Source: Clostridiales bacterium (lineage in GTDB: Bacteria; Bacillota; Clostridia; Oscillospirales; Oscillospiraceae). From it: a stretch of DNA of 18,724 nt. The notes under the pieces were generated by a model. That model saw only the letters and a program-made list of their open reading frames with translations. It made no database searches and was not told the DNA's origin. Positions within the stretch are counted from its first letter, which is position 1. Each line of letters begins with the position of its first letter. The stretch covers positions 1 to 18,724 of the forward strand of contig CABIYX010000045.1 of assembly GCA_902363045.1 (NCBI GenBank), in the 5' to 3' direction. Positions 13,118 to 18,724 of the stretch are shown piece by piece. Both the position numbers and the translations under genes were made by a program.

Positions 13118-13561
13118 TCAGTGCCGGACGTCAGGCCGGGGCTGGTAGGGGATGGGGTCCGGGTGGGCCCGGCAGAAGCGGATAACGGCCCCGCGCACCA
13201 GATTGTAGGGCGCATCATCCACGCAGGCGGTCTCGCCATGGTAGTCCTCCTCCAGCTCATGGTCTGTGAGCTCTCCCCGGTGATACCGGTGGGCCACCTC
13301 GCCGCAGGAGCGCAGGCGGACCAGGACGCCGTGGAGCCGCTCCCCCTCCTCCGGGGAGAGCACGCCGGAATCCAGCAGGGTGTGGTCCAGAAAGGCGCAG
13401 AAAAAGGCGTGGTCCCGGCACCAATTTCGGTTCCCGTTGGCCTGTGCCTCGTGGCGGAGCCGCTCGATCTGCCGCAGCAGCTCCCCCTGGAGGACGGAGG
13501 ACTGACCCCGCTTCGGGACCCAGCGGGTCCAGATCTCGCGGCAGAGCTGTTCTTCTTCCAT
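13118..13561 (-). CDS. Conserved hypothetical protein, 147 aa
   Basis: A soluble, mostly helical protein with a segment, QSSVLQGELLRQIERLRHEA followed by NGNRNW, that resembles a widespread small family of unknown function (tentative, from recall). The C-terminal third is charged and ends YQPRPDVRH. The ATG at 13561 is chosen because GGAG of a long purine-rich site lies 9 nt ahead; an upstream GTG at 13591 would overlap glpK. The gap to glpK is 26 nt, so it is probably co-transcribed. No function is inferred. Confidence 0.75.
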   Translation of the reverse strand: MEEEQLCREIWTRWVPKRGQSSVLQGELLRQIERLRHEAQANGNRNWCRDHAFFCAFLDHTLLDSGVLSPEEGERLHGVLVRLRSCGEVAHRYHRGELTDHELEEDYHGETACVDDAPYNLVRGAVIRFCRAHPDPIPYQPRPDVRH

Positions 13562-13587
13562 TTTGTCGCGCTCCCTTCCTCCGGCGG

Positions 13588-15084
13588 TCACATCTCCGGC
13601 CCGGCCCAGTGGAGGGCGCGGCCCACCGCCTTGTGCCAGCCCGCCAGCAGGCGGGCGCGGCCGTCCGCCTCCATATCCGGCTCATAGAGGCGGTCCAGCC
13701 GCCACTGGGCGCGGATCTCCTCCAGATTGCGCCACATTCCAACCGCCAGACCGGCCAGGTAGGCCGCGCCCAGGGCGGTGGTCTCCCGGATTACGGGACG
13801 GCGGACCGGCTTGTCCAGAATGTCCGCCTGGAACTGCATCAGAAAGCGGTCCCGGCTGGCCCCGCCGTCCACCTTCAGCTGGGTGAGCGGGATCCCGGTG
13901 TCCTTCTCCATAGCATGGACCAGATCCCAGCTCTGATAGGCGATGGACTCCTGGGCGGCCCGGATGATGTGGTCCCGGCTGGTGCCACGGGTCAGTCCGA
14001 CCAGCGCGCCCCGGGCATACATATCCCAGTAGGGGGCCCCCAGGCCGGTGAAGGCGGGGACCAGATAGACGCCGCCGGTGTCCGGCACCTTGGAGGCGTA
14101 ATACTCCGCGTCCCGGGCCTCTCCAATGAAGCGCAGCTCATCCCGGATCCACTGGATCACCGCGCCTCCCACAAAGACGGAGCCCTCCAGGGCGTACTGC
14201 ACCTTTCCGCCCAGGCTGATGGCGATGGTGGACAGCAGGCCGTTTTTGCTGCGGTAGAGCCGCTCGCCGGTGTTCATCAGCAGGAAGCAGCCGGTGCCGT
14301 ATGTATTTTTGGCCTCGCCGGGGGAGAAGCAGGCCTGGCCGAACAGGGCTGCCTGCTGGTCGCCGGCGATGCCGGCGATGGGGACCTGGGCCCCCTGGAG
14401 CTCCACGGAGCCGTAGATCCCGCTGGAGTCCCGCACCTGGGGCAGCATGGACATGGGGATGCCCAGACGGCCGCAGATATGGGGGTCCCAGCACAGCGCC
14501 TGGATGTCAAAAAGCATGGTGCGGCTGGCGTTGGTGTAGTCGGTGATGTGGGCCTTTCCGCCGGTGAGCTTCCACACCAGCCAGGAGTCCACGGTGCCGA
14601 ACAGGAGATCTCCGGCCTCCGCCCGGGCCCGAGCCCCCTCCACATGGTCCAGGATCCAGCTGAGCTTGGTGGCGGAGAAGTAGGCATCGATGAGCAGGCC
14701 GGTGTGCTCCTGGATATAGCCGGTCAAGGCCCGGTCCTCCTTGAGCTGTTCACACAGCGGTGCGGTGCGGCGGCACTGCCACACGATGGCATTGTAGATG
14801 GGACGCCCGGTGACCCTGTCCCAGACAATGGTGGTTTCCCGCTGGTTGGTGATGCCGATGGCGGCCAGCTCATGGGGGGAGATGCCTGTCTGGGCCAGCA
14901 CCTCAGTAAGGACGGAGTACTGAGTGGACCAGATCTCCATGGGGTCCTGCTCCACCCAGCCGGGCTGGGGATAGATCTGGGTCAGCTCCCGCTGGGCGGT
15001 GCCCAGGATATTCTGGTCCTGGTCAAACAGGATGCAGCGGCTGCTGGTGGTGCCCTGGTCCAGGGCGGCAATATATCGCTTCAC
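13588..15084 (-). CDS. glpK: Glycerol kinase
   Basis: GlpK phosphorylates glycerol to glycerol 3-phosphate with ATP in the cytosol. The 498-aa protein is family length with N-terminal [33 protein letters not shown], the catalytic Asp242 in [13 protein letters not shown], and the ATP-binding [15 protein letters not shown] in the second FGGY domain. It uses a GTG start, with AGGAG 8 nt upstream. In low-GC Firmicutes GlpK a His in the HFYG segment before VPIAG is phosphorylated by HPr; here that segment reads ELQG, so this PTS control seems absent. No glpF or glpD lies beside it; instead an iron-type alcohol dehydrogenase precedes it by 69 nt. Confidence 0.97.
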   Translation of the reverse strand: MKRYIAALDQGTTSSRCILFDQDQNILGTAQRELTQIYPQPGWVEQDPMEIWSTQYSVLTEVLAQTGISPHELAAIGITNQRETTIVWDRVTGRPIYNAIVWQCRRTAPLCEQLKEDRALTGYIQEHTGLLIDAYFSATKLSWILDHVEGARARAEAGDLLFGTVDSWLVWKLTGGKAHITDYTNASRTMLFDIQALCWDPHICGRLGIPMSMLPQVRDSSGIYGSVELQGAQVPIAGIAGDQQAALFGQACFSPGEAKNTYGTGCFLLMNTGERLYRSKNGLLSTIAISLGGKVQYALEGSVFVGGAVIQWIRDELRFIGEARDAEYYASKVPDTGGVYLVPAFTGLGAPYWDMYARGALVGLTRGTSRDHIIRAAQESIAYQSWDLVHAMEKDTGIPLTQLKVDGGASRDRFLMQFQADILDKPVRRPVIRETTALGAAYLAGLAVGMWRNLEEIRAQWRLDRLYEPDMEADGRARLLAGWHKAVGRALHWAGPEM

Positions 15085-15153
15085 AGGGATCGCTCCTCTC
15101 AGGCGGCAAAACTGCCGGGATATGAACGGAAGATCAAGGGGACACCGGCGGGC

Positions 15154-16341
15154 TCAGCAGTTGGCCGCCCGGTAAATGGCAAGGATGTCCGACTCGCCCA
15201 GCACACGGAAGGCGCCGATGGTCCTCGCCCCGTAGAAGGTGCAGCGGCGGGCCAGTTCCTTCAGTTCCTCCTCGCTCTGAAGCCCGCAGCCCAGCTCAGT
15301 CAGGCAGGTGGGCATCCCCAGGGATCGGAAGTAGTCCACAGTGCGGGCGATGGCCTGCCGGGCCAGTTCCTCCTGGCTGCCCCCGGCGGGGTCCAGTCCC
15401 CAGACGCTCACCCCATACTGGGCAAAGCGGGCGGGGTCGGTCTCCATGCAGTACTCCGCCCAGCTGCCCCACATGGCGGAGAGGGTGGCCCCATGGGCGA
15501 AGTCGAAGCGGGCGCTGAGCTCATGGCCCAGCTGATGGACGGCAAAATCCTTGGGTGCGCCCAGCCCGGTGAGTCCGTTGTGGGAGAGGCTGCCCGCCCA
15601 CATCAGCTCGCTCATGGCCTGGAGATCCCGGGGATCTGCCATGGCCCGGGCGCCGCAGCGGATCACTGTGCGCAGCAGCCCCTGGGCGATCTCATCGGTG
15701 AGCAGGTTGCCGGTGACACAGGTGAAGTAGCGGTCCAGGGTGTGCATCATAATGTCCACCACGCCGCAGGCGATCTGGTAGGGGGGGAGGGAGCAGGTCA
15801 GCTCCGGATCCATCACTGCAAAGCGGGGGCGGATCCGCTCTGAGGTCAGGCCCCGCTTTTCCAAAGTGTCGTCCCGGGTGAGCACGGCGGAGGAGCTGGT
15901 CTCGCTCCCGGCGGCGGAGATGGTGAGCACCGCCCCCACTGGCAGAGTGCGCTCCACCGGGCGCTTGCCCAGCCAGAAGTCCCACAGGTCGGCCTCCGGA
16001 TCCGCGGCCCCCAGGGCGATGGCCTTGGCGGCGTCGATGACGCTGCCCCCTCCGACGGCAAGGACCAGGTCCGCTCCGAACTCCAGCGCCGCCTGGATGC
16101 CCTCCCGAACCTGGAACAGGCGGGGATTGGGGTGGATCCCCGCAAAGACGCGGCAGATGAGCCCGGCCTGGGTCAGGGACTGCTCCACCCGGTCCAGCAG
16201 CCCGCTGCGCCGGGCGCTCTGCCCGCCGCAGACCAGCAGGACCCGGCTGGCCCCCAGCCCGGCGGCCAGCTCTCCAGTCCGGGCTTCTGTCCCTGGTCCA
16301 AAGACGATCTGGGTGGGAATGGAAAATTCAAATGCGTGCAT
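15154..16341 (-). CDS. Iron-containing alcohol dehydrogenase, BdhA/YugJ-like
   Basis: A 395-aa group III (Fe-dependent) alcohol dehydrogenase, close in pattern to NAD(P)H-dependent butanol dehydrogenases. The Rossmann part has PTQIVFGPGTEA, LLVCGGQSARRSGL and the cofactor motif VLAVGGGSVIDAAKAIALG. Metal ligands are Asp196 and His200 (GVVDIMMH), His269 (AVHQLGH) and His283 (FAHGATLS). I take the ATG at 16341, with AGGAGG 9 nt before it, and not the longer upstream reading. It has its own promoter and heads a unit with glpK. A role in reducing aldehydes, possibly from glycerol or diol metabolism, is inferred from the neighbour only. Confidence 0.92.
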   Translation of the reverse strand: MHAFEFSIPTQIVFGPGTEARTGELAAGLGASRVLLVCGGQSARRSGLLDRVEQSLTQAGLICRVFAGIHPNPRLFQVREGIQAALEFGADLVLAVGGGSVIDAAKAIALGAADPEADLWDFWLGKRPVERTLPVGAVLTISAAGSETSSSAVLTRDDTLEKRGLTSERIRPRFAVMDPELTCSLPPYQIACGVVDIMMHTLDRYFTCVTGNLLTDEIAQGLLRTVIRCGARAMADPRDLQAMSELMWAGSLSHNGLTGLGAPKDFAVHQLGHELSARFDFAHGATLSAMWGSWAEYCMETDPARFAQYGVSVWGLDPAGGSQEELARQAIARTVDYFRSLGMPTCLTELGCGLQSEEELKELARRCTFYGARTIGAFRVLGESDILAIYRAANC

Positions 16342-16380
16342 CGACAACGCCCTCCTGCAACAAAAAATTCGGATAAGAGA

Positions 16381-16409
16381 ACTGTACCACAATCCCGGGC
16401 TGCGGGCAA
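16381..16409 (-). promoter_or_regulatory. Promoter of the alcohol dehydrogenase-glpK unit
   Basis: Minus strand TTGCCC, 17-nt spacer, TACAGT, about 40 nt before the dehydrogenase start. It is a moderate match to the sigma-A consensus. Confidence 0.55.
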
Positions 16410-16443
16410 GGGGGGTGGGACATTTCTGATTCAGGCGCATAGG

Positions 16444-16479
16444 CTGGGATGTGGCGGACGCCACACAGAACGATCCCAG
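16444..16479. repeat. Stem-loop before the collagen-like gene
   Basis: CTGGGAT pairs with ATCCCAG, enclosing GTGGCG-GA-CGCCAC and an 8-nt bulge. It ends 3 nt before the AAGGAG ribosome binding site of the collagen-like gene, so it would lie in that mRNA's leader. It may aid mRNA stability or act as an operator; neither is shown by sequence. Confidence 0.45.
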
Positions 16480-16496
16480 AATAAGGAGCGTATCGT

Positions 16497-16862
16497 ATGA
16501 TGAATCGTTATCTGCCCGCAGACCGGGATTGGAGGCAGCGGGAGGGCGTGACCGCCTATCTTACTACCTCCTGCTGCTCCCAGCCCTGCGTGCCATCCTG
16601 CTGCCCGCAGCCCTGTCCCCCGCCCTGTCCTCCGGGTCCGATTATTCCCGGGCCGATCGGCCCAACTGGTCCCCAGGGATACCCTGGCCCTGATGGTGCC
16701 ACAGGTCCCACCGGCCCTCAGGGGATTCCAGGCCCCGGCGGCGCACAGGGTCCCACCGGCCCCGCCGGTCCTGCCGGAGCCACTGGCGCAACCGGCGCGC
16801 AGGGTCCCACCGGCCCCGCCGGTCCTGCTGGAGCCACCGGGGCGCTTTATATAGGAAAGTAA
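16497..16862 (+). CDS. Collagen-like Gly-X-Y protein, probably 3'-truncated
   Basis: The 121-aa reading begins [14 protein letters not shown], then a Cys/Pro-rich stretch (residues 25-47, with CCSQPC, CCPQPC and CPPPCPP), then about 20 Gly-X-Y triplets ([26 protein letters not shown] and so on). It stops suddenly as [10 protein letters not shown]. Bacterial collagen-like proteins of this sort, such as spore exosporium or surface filaments, normally carry a C-terminal trimerising domain, which is missing. AAGGAG lies 8 nt before the ATG. The triplet code contains a 41-nt direct repeat. The abrupt end coincides with a fall in GC and with the serine recombinase gene, so I read the last few codons as element DNA. 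An alternative is an intrinsically short collagen-like protein. Confidence 0.75.
   Translation: MMNRYLPADRDWRQREGVTAYLTTSCCSQPCVPSCCPQPCPPPCPPGPIIPGPIGPTGPQGYPGPDGATGPTGPQGIPGPGGAQGPTGPAGPAGATGATGAQGPTGPAGPAGATGALYIGK
16746..16840 (+). repeat. Direct repeat in the Gly-X-Y coding region
   Basis: A 41-nt segment at 16746-16786 recurs at 16800-16840 with two silent changes, a period of 54 nt or 18 residues, encoding [13 protein letters not shown] twice. In-frame repeats of this kind let collagen-like tracts change length by slippage or recombination. Confidence 0.85.
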
Positions 16863-16870
16863 ACCATCTG

Positions 16871-16897
16871 TAAAAATGCGGTTTCTTGTCAAACCGC
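16871..16897 (-). terminator. Intrinsic terminator of the recombinase gene
   Basis: Minus strand GCGGTTT, loop GACAAG, AAACCGC, then ATTTTTA. The stem contains the recombinase stop codon and last Val codons. It is short (7 bp) but well placed. It also marks the narrow strip separating the recombinase from the collagen-like gene. Confidence 0.65.
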
Positions 16898-18571
16898 CTC
16901 GTTATGGGTATTGAGCTCAATAAATTCTTTGATCCGGCGCAGCTCGTCAGCAAAGCGGAACACAATGCTGATATTACCGCCCTCATACACCTTGATATGA
17001 TCCACCAGCTCAATGAGAATGTCCCGTGTCAGCTTGTCGATATTCTGATACTGGCGGAACGCGGTTAAGAACGGGTTTTCGGCATCTACGCCGTTTTCCA
17101 GCTCCGCCTGTTCTGCCCGGAGGGTTTGCAGCACTTCCTCCAGAGCCTGAGCCTGCTGCTCGTAGTCCTCTTTCATGTGGCGGTAGTCCGAGTGACTGAT
17201 TTCACCGTCTTTCCAGTCCTGATAGATCGATTGCTTGTAGCGGGAGATTTTCGATAGCTCCCGCTCTTTTTGTTCAATGGCATCCATTAGCTTTTTCGAC
17301 TGGCTTTTCACCAGCGGGGCCCGGTTGATCCGCTCAATGATCTCGGTGTAGTTCACCGCCAGATAAACCTGCTGCTGAATGGCGTAGAGGACAGCGGCCT
17401 CCAGACGGTCATGCTTGATGGTATGTTTGGTGCAAGCCGTTTTGGATTGGTCTTTATAAGTACGGCAGTAGTAGTACACCACACTGCCCACCTTGCTCCG
17501 GCTCATGGCCTTGCCGCAGTCGGCACATTTCAGAAAACCGCTGAACAGATACAGTTTTTTCTGCTGGGGGCCTGTGCGGGTGTCCCGGTTCAAAAGACGC
17601 TGCACCTTATCAAACGTGTCCCGGTCAATAATCGCCTCATGCGTATTTTCTACAATGTACCATTCATCTTTGGGAACCACTTCTTGAATATGCACCTTGT
17701 AGCTTTTCATGCGGTAACGTCCCTGCACCATATCCCCGCAGTACATCCGGTTTTTCAAAATGGTACTCACCGACATCGCGCACCACAAGGGCCGTTTCGC
17801 AGGATCAATGCTGGGGTTTTGGTATTTCAGCCCCAGGCGTTCCCGCTTGTAGGCGGCGGGACAGAGAACACCGTGATCGTTGAGATAGTGGACAATGGCA
17901 TTTTTACTCATGCCGTCCAGAAACATGGAGAAAATCTCCCGGACAACAGCAGCGGCTTCCTCGTCCACCACCAAGGCATTTTTGTCGTTTGGATCTTTGA
18001 TATAGCCATAGGCCGCAAAAGAGCCGATGTGCTCCCCGTTGCGGCGTTTCATATCAAATACCTCCCGCACCTTGTCAGAGGTTTCCGCACAATGGTTTTC
18101 ATTGAGCACCCCCTGGATGGGAACCGCAATACTACGCATATTTTGGGGCTCTTTATAGCTGTCCAGGGGCTGATGAAATAGAGAAATAAAACGGACATTG
18201 TACCGGGGGAACCAGTCATCCAGATAATAGCCCTGATCGCTGTAATTACGGAAAGAACGGGCCAGGTCTTTGACAATTACGCAGTTCACGCGTCCCCGTT
18301 TAATGTCAGCCAGCATCCGCTGGAAGTCATCGCGCTCGTCATCTGTTGTGCCGGAAATGCCGTCATCAACATATTCGTCCACGATAATATACTCGTCTCC
18401 GTCGTTAAACCCGGCGATATGATCCTCAATGATTGCCCGCTGATTGGTGACGCTTTCGGACTCGTCTAAGCACCGAGCGTCCTCTTTGGATAGGCGGATA
18501 TAGATGGCAATTCTCCATACTCGAATCCGTGATTTTACCGTTTCAACAATAGCCCGGCTTTTGCGTGCCAT
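16889..18571 (-). CDS. Large serine recombinase (TnpX/TndX-like)
   Basis: A 560-aa site-specific recombinase. The N-terminal resolvase domain (about 20-165) carries the catalytic Ser28 in IAIYIRLSKED, VDDGISGTTDDERDDFQRM, and the conserved Arg pair in VKDLARSFRNY. The recombinase domain (about 185-330) includes GYIKDPNDKNALVVDEEAA and ILKNRMYCGD. A zinc ribbon follows (Cys349, Cys352, Cys369, Cys380), then a coiled coil at about 420-495 and a C-terminal DNA-binding tail. The ATG at 18571 has AGGAGG 5 nt upstream; a start 7 codons earlier lacks one. Such enzymes excise and integrate conjugative or mobilisable elements at short target sites. All domains are complete, so it is probably active. 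Its lower GC than neighbours supports transfer. Confidence 0.95.
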   Translation of the reverse strand: MARKSRAIVETVKSRIRVWRIAIYIRLSKEDARCLDESESVTNQRAIIEDHIAGFNDGDEYIIVDEYVDDGISGTTDDERDDFQRMLADIKRGRVNCVIVKDLARSFRNYSDQGYYLDDWFPRYNVRFISLFHQPLDSYKEPQNMRSIAVPIQGVLNENHCAETSDKVREVFDMKRRNGEHIGSFAAYGYIKDPNDKNALVVDEEAAAVVREIFSMFLDGMSKNAIVHYLNDHGVLCPAAYKRERLGLKYQNPSIDPAKRPLWCAMSVSTILKNRMYCGDMVQGRYRMKSYKVHIQEVVPKDEWYIVENTHEAIIDRDTFDKVQRLLNRDTRTGPQQKKLYLFSGFLKCADCGKAMSRSKVGSVVYYYCRTYKDQSKTACTKHTIKHDRLEAAVLYAIQQQVYLAVNYTEIIERINRAPLVKSQSKKLMDAIEQKERELSKISRYKQSIYQDWKDGEISHSDYRHMKEDYEQQAQALEEVLQTLRAEQAELENGVDAENPFLTAFRQYQNIDKLTRDILIELVDHIKVYEGGNISIVFRFADELRRIKEFIELNTHNEAV

Positions 18572-18603
18572 GTGTGCCTCCTTCCCTATCACATTACACC
18601 TAT

Positions 18604-18632
18604 ATTATACCTCTGCTCCAGGGGTACAACAA
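18604..18632 (-). promoter_or_regulatory. Promoter of the recombinase gene
   Basis: Minus strand TTGTTG, 17-nt spacer, TATAAT, about 32 nt before the recombinase start. The -10 is perfect. Confidence 0.7.
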
Positions 18633-18724
18633 GGATGCCTCCACCTCTGGACAAAGTGGTGTGCCCCCCGTCAAGTAGACAGCGAAATAATTTACACTTT
18701 ATGCGCGAAATTTTCTGCTCACGT

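Larger units (their letters stand above)
16850..18724. mobile_element. Left end of an integrative element with a large serine recombinase
   Basis: From about 16850 base composition shifts from very GC-rich to mixed, a large serine recombinase lies at the very end reading toward the boundary, and the adjoining gene appears cut. This is the usual architecture of Tn4451/Tn5397-type elements, where tnpX/tndX lies next to one terminus. The exact junction cannot be fixed from one side; it should be within about 16845-16880. The other end is outside the window. Confidence 0.6.

Noticed and set aside
13444..15843. Open frame of 799 codons on the plus strand opposite glpK and the dehydrogenase
   Set aside because: Same antisense shadow effect of high GC; both genes on the minus strand are unambiguous.
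16431..16892. Minus-strand open frame opposite the collagen-like gene
   Set aside because: It mirrors the Gly-X-Y repeat code (Gly/Arg/Thr-rich), has no ribosome binding site, and the plus-strand reading has a good one.

Overview
The window looks like part of the chromosome of a GC-rich gut-type Clostridia (Oscillospiraceae, in the Flavonifractor / Pseudoflavonifractor / Intestinimonas neighbourhood). That placement is an inference from strong AGGAGG ribosome binding sites, the Clostridia-type variants of PurE, PurF and the PurO-like cyclohydrolase, a ZTP riboswitch and a Tn4451/Tn5397-like large serine recombinase.

Positions 33-10829 hold most of de novo purine synthesis, all on the minus strand, in two transcription units. 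The first reads purE-purC-purF-purM-purN from a promoter at 10801-10829. Its leader carries a 28-codon ORF with an excellent ribosome binding site, and 3 nt after that ORF's stop begins an intrinsic terminator, so the unit looks attenuator-controlled. The second starts just after purN from a promoter at 5682-5710 and passes through a ZTP (pfl-type) riboswitch with an overlapping terminator. It then reads a small membrane protein, purO (stand-alone IMP cyclohydrolase), a DUF1266-DUF2185 protein of unknown function, the formyltransferase-only purH, purD and a HAD phosphatase. The last two steps of IMP synthesis are therefore done by two separate proteins rather than bifunctional PurH. PurF keeps its PRPP-binding and Fe-S cysteine features but has lost the catalytic N-terminal Cys and other glutaminase residues. 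purL/Q/S, purB and purK are not in the window. Gaps between the pur genes carry palindromic and heptamer-repeat elements that look mobile or expandable.

Positions 10913-12784 hold a GT4-like glycosyltransferase (minus) and a PAP2 membrane phosphatase (plus). Each has a near-consensus promoter, and the two promoters face each other, so the 5' leaders should overlap in antisense. Positions 12791-16341 form a probable minus-strand operon: iron-containing alcohol dehydrogenase, glycerol kinase and two small proteins of unknown function.

Positions 16497-18724 hold a Cys/Pro-rich collagen-like protein whose Gly-X-Y tract stops abruptly. Right behind it, convergent, lies a complete large serine recombinase in lower-GC DNA. 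The simplest reading is that an integrative element, cut by the window end, has inserted into the collagen-like gene.
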